A stretch of 49,969 nucleotides of DNA from assembly GCA_022750435.1 (NCBI GenBank), contig JAKIVS010000015.1, positions 1 to 49,969 on the forward strand. Reading direction: 5' to 3'. This DNA comes from Thermoplasmata archaeon (GTDB taxonomy: Archaea > Thermoplasmatota > Thermoplasmata > Lutacidiplasmatales > UBA184). Positions 42,066 through 48,996 of this stretch are shown here, piece after piece. The notes under the pieces were generated by a model. That model had not been told where the DNA came from. It ran no database searches and saw only the letters and a program-made list of their open reading frames with translations. How positions within the stretch are numbered: the first letter of the stretch is position 1; each line of letters opens with the position of its first letter. Position numbers and translations under genes: made by a program.

Positions 42066-42637
42066 ACCGACCCTCCCTTCCAGCCCTTGTAGAGCGTGTG
42101 GGCGACGCCGAGTTGGTCGAGGACCTTCCCCGCGAGGTAGTCGGTCTGGTCCTGGACGCTCGTCGGGTGCGTGTAGTACGGCGGGGACGCGGGCAACACC
42201 ACGACGCCCAGCTCGGCCAGCGTCGCGAGGTGGCGGAGGTGGACCGCCGAGATCGGCGTCTCCCGCGGGACGATCACGAGGGGCCGCCGTTCCTTCAAGT
42301 GGACCTGGGCCGCGCGGAGCAGCAGCGAATCCCCGAGGCCGAGGGCGATCTTCGCGACGGTGTTCATCGACGCCGGGACGATCGCCATGCCGCGCGTCGG
42401 CACCGAGCCGCTTGCAATCGGGGCGGCGAGGTCGTGGTCGTCGAACGACCGGGTCGCCTTGGCGGCCAACGTCGACGGGTCGATCCCGCACTCTTCGCGA
42501 AGGACGGCCTTCGCCCCGTCGGACACGACGAGGGCCACAGGAACTCCGGCCGTTTGGAGTGCCTCGAGAACCCGGACCGCGATCGGCGCGCCGCTCGCGC
42601 CGCTGACGCCGATGACGACCGCTCGTTGCTCCGACAG
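42062..42637 (-). CDS. ubiX: UbiX-family flavin prenyltransferase, 191 aa, apparent CTG start
   Basis: Makes prenylated FMN, cofactor of UbiD-type decarboxylases, from FMN and dimethylallyl phosphate. The diagnostic N-terminus VVIGVSGASGAPIAVRVL, the MAIVPASMNTVAKIALGLGD loop and the RPLVIVPRETPISAVHLRHL segment are present, with the PPYYTHP and DYLAGKVLDQLGV end. The nearest GTG (42538) would delete the whole flavin-binding first strand and loop. Upstream, the only plausible initiator in frame is CTG at 42637, with GAGGGG 5 nt before it, which yields the normal length. A minus-strand TATA box (CTTATCGA, 42680-42687) would give a leader of about 19 nt. It heads a four-gene overlapping operon ending in guaAa. 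No ubiD is in the window. Confidence 0.9.
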   Translation of the reverse strand: MSEQRAVVIGVSGASGAPIAVRVLEALQTAGVPVALVVSDGAKAVLREECGIDPSTLAAKATRSFDDHDLAAPIASGSVPTRGMAIVPASMNTVAKIALGLGDSLLLRAAQVHLKERRPLVIVPRETPISAVHLRHLATLAELGVVVLPASPPYYTHPTSVQDQTDYLAGKVLDQLGVAHTLYKGWKGGSV

Positions 42638-42655
42638 AACAGCCCCTCGGGTCAG

Positions 42656-42687
42656 CTTATACGGTCCAACGATTCGGTCGATAAGAC
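42656..42687. promoter_or_regulatory. overlapping divergent promoters of ubiX and the thiolase gene
   Basis: Two TATA-like boxes lie in the 67-nt gap. CTTATACG read on the plus strand (42656-42663) suits the thiolase start at 42705 with a ~20-nt leader. CTTATCGA read on the minus strand (42680-42687) suits the ubiX start at 42637 with a similar leader. Each box lies downstream of the other promoter, so initiation in one direction would compete with the other. Confidence 0.5.
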
Positions 42688-42704
42688 GGTTCGGGGGAGC
42701 GTCG

Positions 42705-43871
42705 TTGGTCCGGCGGCGGGCGGCATTGGTCGGCGCCGGTCACACCCGGTTCGGCGTCGTTCCGGAGGGGCCGCGCGTCCTGCTCCGCACGGCGGTCGAC
42801 GCCGCGTTCGGCTCGGTCGACCGCGGACTCGACCGCGCCCGGGTCGAGGAGGCGTTCCTCGGCACCCTCGGATTCTCCGGCTGGCAGCTCGGCAATCCCT
42901 CGGCGGTGCTCGCGGAGGAGGCGCGTCTCGGGCACGCTCCGGTGACCCGCGTCGAGAACGCCTGCGCCTCGGCCGGGTTCGCCCTCCGCGCGGGGGTGCG
43001 GGCCATCGAGAGCGGGGACCGGGACGTCGTCCTGGTCGTCGGCCTCGAGAAGATGTCGGACTCCCCCTCGGCGCACCGACGGTACTGGCTGGGGGTCTCC
43101 GGCGACACGGAGTGGGAGCGCCTCGCCGGCCTCACGTTCGCGGGGGTCTACGCGCTGATGGCAAGCCGCCACATGGCGGACTACGGGACCCCGGCGGAGG
43201 CGCTCGCCGAGGTCGCGGTCAAGAACCACGCGAACGGCCAGTTGAACCCGAACGCCCAGTTCCACAAGACGATCGACCGGGCGCAGGTCCTCGCGGCCCC
43301 TCGGGTCGCGGACCCGCTCGGGCTCCTCGACTGCTGCCCGGTGACCGACGGCGCCGTCGCCCTGCTCCTCGCCTCGGAGGAGGTCGCCCGCGCGCTGACC
43401 GACACGCCGGTGGCGGTGGCCGGTGCTGGCGCCGGTTCCGACGCGCTCGCCTTGCAGGAGCGCGCGTCCCTGACCAGCCTCGCCGCCACGCGGCACGCGG
43501 CGGAGGAAGCGTTCCGCCGCGCCTCCTTCGGACGCCCCCAGGTCGGATTCCTCGAGGTCCACGATTGCTTCACGATCGCCGAGCTCCTCGCCCTCGAGGA
43601 CCTCGGGTTCGCGGCCCCCGGGAAGGCCGCGGAGATGACGCTCGAGGGAGCGACCGCCCGCTCCGGACGCCTCCCCGTGAACCCGGACGGGGGCCTCAAG
43701 GCGAAGGGCCACCCGATCGGCGCGTCGGGCGCCAGCCAGGCCTACGAGGCGTTCGTGCAACTCCGCGCCGCCGCCGGTGCCCGGCAGATCCCCGGCGTCG
43801 AGCGCGCGCTGACCCACAACGTCGGTGGCTCGGGCGCGAGCGCCACCGTGACCCTCTTCGAGAGGACGTGA
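42705..43871 (+). CDS. archaeal thiolase (SCP-x/acetyl-CoA acetyltransferase type), 388 aa
   Basis: Condenses or cleaves acyl-CoA thioesters; archaeal members catalyse acetoacetyl-CoA formation for the mevalonate pathway. The catalytic nucleophile is C87 in VENACASAGFAL. The HDCF loop (H286), GLKAKGHPIGASG (H336) and HNVGGSGASATV are intact. The start is taken as the TTG at 42705, preceded 5 nt upstream by GGGGGAG, giving MVRRRAALVGAGHTRFG, the expected first strand. Longer frames upstream run antisense through ubiX. It is followed after 5 nt by the DUF35 fusion gene, the usual partner of this thiolase in archaea. Substrate could also be a longer acyl chain. Confidence 0.9.
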   Translation: MVRRRAALVGAGHTRFGVVPEGPRVLLRTAVDAAFGSVDRGLDRARVEEAFLGTLGFSGWQLGNPSAVLAEEARLGHAPVTRVENACASAGFALRAGVRAIESGDRDVVLVVGLEKMSDSPSAHRRYWLGVSGDTEWERLAGLTFAGVYALMASRHMADYGTPAEALAEVAVKNHANGQLNPNAQFHKTIDRAQVLAAPRVADPLGLLDCCPVTDGAVALLLASEEVARALTDTPVAVAGAGAGSDALALQERASLTSLAATRHAAEEAFRRASFGRPQVGFLEVHDCFTIAELLALEDLGFAAPGKAAEMTLEGATARSGRLPVNPDGGLKAKGHPIGASGASQAYEAFVQLRAAAGARQIPGVERALTHNVGGSGASATVTLFERT

Positions 43872-43876
43872 GCCCC

Positions 43877-45145
43877 ATGCCGATGGCCATCGTCGCGGCC
43901 GCGGTCGCACGCCCCTCGGCCCGCCTCGGTCCGCTCGCGGTCGAAGCCCCCGACGAAGACGCCTTCACGCTCGCGATGGCGGCCGCCGAGGCGCTGGGTG
44001 AGCGCGCCCGGAGCTCCGAGCTGGCGCGAATCGACCTCGTCGGCGACCATGCCCCCGAAGCGGAATGGGCCGTTCCGGAGGCCCTTGGGCTCGGCGGGGT
44101 GGCGATCCACCGAACCTCGGGCGGCCCGGCCCATCTCTTCGAGGCGATCCGTGGCCACGAGGGAGCGGACCCCCCGGGAACGCGCCTGCTCCTCGCGGTC
44201 GACCTCTCCCGGGTCGGGCGGGCCACCGGCACGAACCATGGTGCCCTCGCGGTCGCCCTCGCGCTGGGACCCGGTCCGGGAATTCGGGTCGATCACGTGG
44301 CCACCCACGCCCGCTCCCCTCGCGGGGAGACGGAAGGACTTCGGGTAGACCGGCTGGGCCGTCCCCATGGGTCGGAGCCGACCGCACTGCTGATCCTGGG
44401 CGACGACGAACGGGTCGTCGCCGCCGCCCGCACCGCGGGCGGTCCGGGATTCGCGACCTCCCTCGTGCCTCGGGCCCCCCCCGGCACCGGTCCCGCTCCG
44501 ACCACGCCGTTCGCCCTCGCTCTCCGCGCTCCCGGGGTCGACGACCTCCCGCACCCGTTCGTCCTCGCGGCGCTGGGCGCCGAGCGGGACGTCCACGTGC
44601 GGGGGACCGTCACGGGCTCGGTCGCCTGGTCCGAGGCGACGCCGTCGCCGACCCTTGCCCTCTCGGCTCCCCCCGTCCGCGACGACGAGCGAAGTCTGGA
44701 CGCCCGGAGCGAAGGGGCGTACGTTCCCCGTCCCCGCTACATCGAGAACCTCCCGAGTCGCTGGCGACTGGAGGCCGATTGGTGCCCGTCCTGCTCCCGA
44801 CTCACGTTCCCCGCACGGGGGGCCTGCGCCCACTGCGGCCGGACGCAGGAACTCGAACGGCGCTCTCTGGCGCGCTCCGTGTGGACGGTGGACGCCGCCA
44901 CCATCGTCCGGCCCGGGGCGCAGCCCACCGAATTCGACGGCACCGTCGCCGTCGCGGGCGCCTACGGGGTCGTGGTCGCACGCTCCTCCGAGGGACCGCG
45001 GGCGACGTTCCAGCTCGTTGGACCCGCGACCCCGGTCCCGATCGGGAGCCGGGTGGTGCCGGTCCTCCGGCGGCTCTACCCCATGGAAGGGGAGTGGCGG
45101 TATGGCCGGAAGGCCATCGTCGTCGCGGCGTCCGACGCCCGCTGA
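43877..45145 (+). CDS. degenerate HMG-CoA-synthase-like domain fused to a DUF35 zinc-ribbon/OB domain, 422 aa
   Basis: Known archaeal complexes combine thiolase, HMG-CoA synthase and a separate DUF35 protein that channels acyl-CoA. Here residues 1-290 follow the HMG-CoA synthase order (MPMAIVAAAV start, APDEDAFTLAMAAAEAL near 24-41, DLSRVGR...GALAVALALG), but the catalytic ACKAGT-type loop is replaced by RTSGGPAHL at 79-87, with no Cys there, and later catalytic His/Asn blocks are not visible. Residues about 290-422 are DUF35: zinc ribbon C303-x2-C306 and C317-x2-C320, then an OB fold. The whole is one frame without break. Most likely it is a structural partner of the thiolase. HMG-CoA synthase would then have to be elsewhere. 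Confidence 0.8.
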   Translation: MPMAIVAAAVARPSARLGPLAVEAPDEDAFTLAMAAAEALGERARSSELARIDLVGDHAPEAEWAVPEALGLGGVAIHRTSGGPAHLFEAIRGHEGADPPGTRLLLAVDLSRVGRATGTNHGALAVALALGPGPGIRVDHVATHARSPRGETEGLRVDRLGRPHGSEPTALLILGDDERVVAAARTAGGPGFATSLVPRAPPGTGPAPTTPFALALRAPGVDDLPHPFVLAALGAERDVHVRGTVTGSVAWSEATPSPTLALSAPPVRDDERSLDARSEGAYVPRPRYIENLPSRWRLEADWCPSCSRLTFPARGACAHCGRTQELERRSLARSVWTVDAATIVRPGAQPTEFDGTVAVAGAYGVVVARSSEGPRATFQLVGPATPVPIGSRVVPVLRRLYPMEGEWRYGRKAIVVAASDAR

Positions 45146-45148
45146 CGC

Positions 45149-46945
45149 TCAACCACCGTCGGGCGTCACCGGCTTCGGTGGGGTCCAGGGCGCGCCGACC
45201 CACGATGCGTAGAGCGCCCGGGCGGCCGGCGGAGCGTCCGGGAGCGGAACGATCGCGAGCTCCTTCGGTGGGGCTTCGCCCACGACGACCGGCACGGCAG
45301 TAAGCCGGGCCCGTCGGAACACCGTCAGCTCGAGCGGGCTTCCGGGAAGGTAGCGGCCGAGGGCGTTCGCCCAGTCGTCGAACCGGACGCGGTTCCCATC
45401 GACGGCCACGACCTCGTCCCCGGGCGAGAGCCCGGCCGCCCGGCCCGGACCGCCGTCGCGCACGGTCGTGATCTGGACCCGCCCGGCCGAGTTCTCGACC
45501 TCGACGCCCAGATAGCCGGGGACCGGGTCATCGTCCGGGCGCCGCGGCACCGGGCGGGACCGGAGCGCCACGCCGGCGAGACCGAGAAACCGCTCGAAAT
45601 CGACCTCCTTGGTCCCCGCGACGTGATCGCCGAAGAACCCCCGGGCATCGACGCCGGTGACCCGTTCGATGACCTCGGGGAGCTCGGTCTCGCCGAGGCC
45701 CCTCCGCGTGCGGCCATACGAGTTCCACAGCTCGCGCCAGACGGTTTCGAGCGAGCTCGCGTTCGCGGTCCGCGAGCGGAGTTCGAGGTCGAGGCAGAGG
45801 GAGACGAGGTCCCCCTTCAGGTAGTAGGAGATCGAGCGGTTCGGGGTCTCCTCCTCCCAGTGGTAGAAATCGACCCACGCGGCGAGGCTCGCCTCCTCGA
45901 GGCTCTGATGGAGCCGGCCCGGCAGGTCCCGGTAGCGTCGGATCTTCTCGGCGAGGTCGCTGAGGGCCCGGTCGGGGGAAGTTAGTTCCGCCCGGCGGAG
46001 GACGAGCCAGGTGAGGTAGTCGGTCGTCCCCTCCATGGCCCAGAGCAGCCGGGTGTAGGTCTCCCGCGTGTAGTCGAACGGGTCGAACGCCTTCGGGTGG
46101 ATCCGCTTGACGTTGTACAGGTGCAGGTACTCGTGGGCCGTGAGGCTCAGCACCGCGCGGTAGCGGCTCGGCACCCGGAAGGCGGTGCGGTCGACGAGGC
46201 AGTGGCTGGACCGGGCGTGCTCGAGGCCCGCGGTGACTCCGCTCGTCAGGTGGTAGAAGAAGGTGTAGCTCGGGACCGGCGATTCGCCGAACAGGCGGAT
46301 CGACGCCTCCACGATGCGGCCGACGTCCGCCGGCAGCCGGTGCGGTTCGTAGTTCCCCCCCGACCCGCAGACGACGAGCCGATGCGGGATCCCGAGCGGC
46401 TGGATCGGGAAGCTCGGCGCGCGGCCGGCGTCGAACGGGTGGTCGACCAGCTCGTCGTAGTCGGCCGCCCGATAGGTCGGCGGGTGTCGTCCGACCTCCG
46501 GGAGCTCGGTGTGGACCGTCCACTCGGGGGGAACCGTGAGGGAGACCTCGAGCGGCTCGGACCGGCGACCCTCCACGTAGGGGAGGGCGAACCCCGTGCT
46601 CAGGAACAGGTGCTCGTCCGTGACGTCGAGCCCGCCACTCCGGAGTTCGTTGCCGTACATCGTGTATTCGACCTCCGCCGCACGATGGGGTCCGGGCTCG
46701 ACGCGCCACCGGGCCTTCTCGGTCCGCCGGACGGGGAGCGGGTCCGGGTGCCCGGCCGCCCTCGCGGTCATTCCCGAGACGTTTCGGACCCGGTCCTGGA
46801 TCCAGTACGACCCGGGGATCCACGAGGGGAAGACGACCTCGAAGGGCGTGCCCGGCTCGCCGCCGACGACCATGGTGACGACGATCCGGTGGTCGCTGGG
46901 GCGCGGCGCCCGGACCTCGTAGCGGATCCTCGGAGTCTCGGTCAT
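45149..46945 (-). CDS. M61-family glycyl aminopeptidase with PDZ domain, 598 aa
   Basis: A zinc metallopeptidase of the M61 family. It has an N-terminal beta domain (IRYEVRAPRPSDHRIVVTMV; FPSWIPGSYWIQD, a family signature), and the HExxH site is H271-E272-x-x-H275 in LTAHEYLHLYNVKRI. The downstream zinc ligand Glu lies in WAMEGTTDYLTWLVLRRA, and a C-terminal PDZ domain (about 480-560; YLGVEVEN, GGPGRAAGLSPGDEVVAVDG) probably binds substrate ends. No signal peptide is present, so it should be cytoplasmic. Length is normal. A GAAAGGGTTTCC element (minus strand, about 46972-46983) lies about 30 nt upstream and may be its promoter. It converges on the DUF35 fusion gene with 3 nt between stops. 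Confidence 0.93.
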   Translation of the reverse strand: MTETPRIRYEVRAPRPSDHRIVVTMVVGGEPGTPFEVVFPSWIPGSYWIQDRVRNVSGMTARAAGHPDPLPVRRTEKARWRVEPGPHRAAEVEYTMYGNELRSGGLDVTDEHLFLSTGFALPYVEGRRSEPLEVSLTVPPEWTVHTELPEVGRHPPTYRAADYDELVDHPFDAGRAPSFPIQPLGIPHRLVVCGSGGNYEPHRLPADVGRIVEASIRLFGESPVPSYTFFYHLTSGVTAGLEHARSSHCLVDRTAFRVPSRYRAVLSLTAHEYLHLYNVKRIHPKAFDPFDYTRETYTRLLWAMEGTTDYLTWLVLRRAELTSPDRALSDLAEKIRRYRDLPGRLHQSLEEASLAAWVDFYHWEEETPNRSISYYLKGDLVSLCLDLELRSRTANASSLETVWRELWNSYGRTRRGLGETELPEVIERVTGVDARGFFGDHVAGTKEVDFERFLGLAGVALRSRPVPRRPDDDPVPGYLGVEVENSAGRVQITTVRDGGPGRAAGLSPGDEVVAVDGNRVRFDDWANALGRYLPGSPLELTVFRRARLTAVPVVVGEAPPKELAIVPLPDAPPAARALYASWVGAPWTPPKPVTPDGG

Positions 46946-46993
46946 CGATGGGTTCGAGACGCGAGCGGCGGGGAAACCCTTTCGGCGGGCCGG

Positions 46994-47899
46994 TCAGCCG
47001 ACGGGGAGGTTCTCGACCTCAAAGACGGCGTGGAGGATCCCATGGTCCCGCTCGACCGCGTCGCGCAGCCGGGCGACGACGTCCATCGACTCGCGCACGC
47101 TCATCTCGCGGACCGCGACGTGGGCGGTCATGCAGATGAGCGTCGGGCAGACGGCCCACACGTGGAGGTCGTGGACCTCCCGGACCCCGTCCACCCCGAG
47201 CGCGGTCTGTTCGATGGCGGAGACGGAGAGGTGGCGCGGGATCCGCTCGCTGAGCACTTCCGCTGCGTCGCGGAACAGGGGGGCCGACTCGGCGACGAGC
47301 ACGGCCGCGATCGCGACGGCCACGGCCGGGTCGACCCACCCCTCCTGCGGCCGGACCAACAGGACGACGGCGACCGCCAGCAGTCCGACCGTGATCAGGA
47401 CGTCGCTGACCATGTGGAGGACGACGCTCCGGAAGTTGAGATCCCGGACGCGCCCGGGAATCCGGCGGAGCGTGACGGCCGAGAAGCCCCGCAGGGCGAG
47501 GGCGGGCGCCGCCGCGAGCAGGAGCCAGTACGGATCGACCGCGCCCGCGAAGGTTCCCCCGTGGGCGGCGGTGGCGAGCGCCTCGTCGCCGAACGCGAGA
47601 CCGGTGCCGAGGACCAGGGTGGCGTTGGCAAGACCGGCGAGCACCTCGATCCGGTGGGTCCCGAAGGTGTACGGGTCGGAAGCACCGTGGGCGGCCGACC
47701 GGAGCGCCGTCCAGGAGAGGACGAAGGCGAAGATGTCCGGGAGGTTGTGGACCGCGTCCACCGTAAGGGAGAGGCTCCGGGAGAGGACGGCGCCGACCGC
47801 CTCCAGGATCAGGAGGACGATCGAGATCTCGACCGCGAGACGGAGAGCCCTGAGGACCGTCCGTTCGGCCTCGGCTTCGCCATGAACGAGGTCCGGCAT
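46994..47899 (-). CDS. cation diffusion facilitator (zinc/divalent metal exporter), 301 aa
   Basis: Exports Zn2+ or related divalent metals by proton exchange in the cytoplasmic membrane. Six hydrophobic helices are visible in the first ~210 residues. The two metal-site motifs are HN-x3-D in helix 2 (TVDAVHNLPDIFAF) and HM-x2-D in helix 5 (VVLHMVSDVLITVG). The loop between helices has TFGTHRIEVLAGL, a CDF signature. The C-terminal cytoplasmic domain has the ferredoxin-like order VDGVREVHDLHVW and HAVFEVEN. Compared with E. coli ZitB, length is normal. It sits 48 nt upstream of the M61 gene, same strand. Confidence 0.95.
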   Translation of the reverse strand: MPDLVHGEAEAERTVLRALRLAVEISIVLLILEAVGAVLSRSLSLTVDAVHNLPDIFAFVLSWTALRSAAHGASDPYTFGTHRIEVLAGLANATLVLGTGLAFGDEALATAAHGGTFAGAVDPYWLLLAAAPALALRGFSAVTLRRIPGRVRDLNFRSVVLHMVSDVLITVGLLAVAVVLLVRPQEGWVDPAVAVAIAAVLVAESAPLFRDAAEVLSERIPRHLSVSAIEQTALGVDGVREVHDLHVWAVCPTLICMTAHVAVREMSVRESMDVVARLRDAVERDHGILHAVFEVENLPVG

Positions 47900-47929
47900 C
47901 GCGACGGCGGCTCCGGACGATGGCGGGCG

Positions 47930-48151
47930 TTAGGCGAACCCGGGGCGTTCCCGCGGCGGTTCGGTGCTCTTCGGCTTCGGGTACGGTTCCGAGGCGATCC
48001 CGAAGTGGAGCGCGAGCGACCGGAACGTCTTCGCGAGCTCCTGGACGGCCCTCGCCAACTCCCGCTGTTCGGCGCGCATCTCGGCCGGCTCGCGGCGCAG
48101 CTGGGCCAGCTCGCCGACCCACCGTTCGGTCTCCGGTTCCGCCACGGTCAC
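47930..48151 (-). CDS. small coiled-coil protein, 73 aa
   Basis: No family recognised. It is a Glu/Arg/Leu-rich helix (WVGELAQLRREPAEMRAEQR; LARAVQELAKTFRSLALHFG) followed by a Pro/Lys-rich tail. The GTG at 48151 is chosen because a minus-strand GATATCTAG element (about 48181-48189) lies about 33 nt upstream. A GTG two codons later is equally possible. It precedes the CDF gene by 30 nt and may share its transcript. Confidence 0.5.
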   Translation of the reverse strand: MTVAEPETERWVGELAQLRREPAEMRAEQRELARAVQELAKTFRSLALHFGIASEPYPKPKSTEPPRERPGFA

Positions 48152-48203
48152 TCTCGGCCCGCTCGAGCGACGGCGCGGTCCTAGATATCGCGGACGGTGG
48201 AGG

Positions 48204-48767
48204 CTACGTGCGGTGGCCCGAGGGGCCGAAGGGGCTGTCCGAGCGACCCTTCTCCTCGAACGGGACCCAGTCGCCGGTCGTCCCGTCGAAGTCGACCCGC
48301 TGGAGTTCGAGGACAAAGCGAGAGAGGAGCTCGTCCTTGGCCGGCCGAACCTTGACCGAGTACACGTAGATCCCGAACCCCATGAAGTCGCAGACCCGCC
48401 GGAGCACCTCGGTGAGGTCGTCGCGGGGAACCTCCAGCCGGATCATGGTCTCGCCCAGCAGCTGGGCGAACTCGTCCACGTCGAACGGGCGAACGAGGGA
48501 GATCAGGGGCCGCGCCGGACCGGGGGCGGGAGCAATCCCAGAGGGGGCGGCGACCGCAGGTTTCGGGACCGCCGGAGGCGGCATCACGGGGCCGTGGCGG
48601 TCCGGAACCGTCGGGCGCCCCCGGAGGGTCAACGACGGGTCCTTGGGGGGATACTTGTCCAAAACCGGCGACGGGTCCCGGCCCTGGAACTTCGGTTCCG
48701 TCGCGGATTTCGGCGCTCGGGGAGACGGCCGGGACGCCGTGGGTTTCGCCTTCTTCCGTCCGACCAT
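48204..48767 (-). CDS. hypothetical protein with Pro/Lys-rich N-terminus, 187 aa
   Basis: Residues 1-95 are disordered-looking (MVGRKKAKPTASRPSPRAPK and a run of Pro/Ala). Residues about 100-187 form a compact domain: LISLVRPFDVDEFAQLLGET, RRVCDFMGFGIYVYSVKVRP and LLSRFVLELQRVDFDG. The conserved-looking aromatic and acidic positions suggest a folded alpha/beta module, but I do not recognise it. The start at 48767 is supported by a minus-strand GTTATC box (48804-48809) about 38 nt upstream. It is divergent from the tetraether synthase gene. Confidence 0.6.
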   Translation of the reverse strand: MVGRKKAKPTASRPSPRAPKSATEPKFQGRDPSPVLDKYPPKDPSLTLRGRPTVPDRHGPVMPPPAVPKPAVAAPSGIAPAPGPARPLISLVRPFDVDEFAQLLGETMIRLEVPRDDLTEVLRRVCDFMGFGIYVYSVKVRPAKDELLSRFVLELQRVDFDGTTGDWVPFEEKGRSDSPFGPSGHRT

Positions 48768-48900
48768 GCGACGCCTTCGGGTCTCCCGGAGGCGCCGCGA
48801 AAGATAACCATGCCCCGGAAAACGAATGCGCATTTCTACGCCTTTTCGAGGGGTTGTAGCGCACGGAACCGTGCGAACCTCCGTCACGGGACGCCACTTT

Positions 48901-48932
48901 TGTCGCGACCGGGGCGACACACGGGTTATGTA
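48901..48932 (+). promoter_or_regulatory. inverted repeat and TATA box upstream of the Tes-like gene
   Basis: TGTCGC (48901-48906) and GCGACA (48914-48919) are a perfect inverted repeat separated by 7 nt, directly followed by TTATGTA (48926-48932), the best TATA candidate for the gene at 48997. An operator beside the TATA box is plausible. A second imperfect hairpin (48958-48977) lies in the predicted ~40-nt leader. Confidence 0.4.
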
Positions 48933-48996
48933 CCATGGGGAGGGTGGGGCGGGGTAAGGTTCCCGTTCGCGGGGACCCGAGAAAGAGGAACAACGA

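Noticed and set aside
43877-44790. Functional HMG-CoA synthase
   Set aside because: The catalytic Cys loop is missing and the domain is short, so an active synthase call would not be justified.
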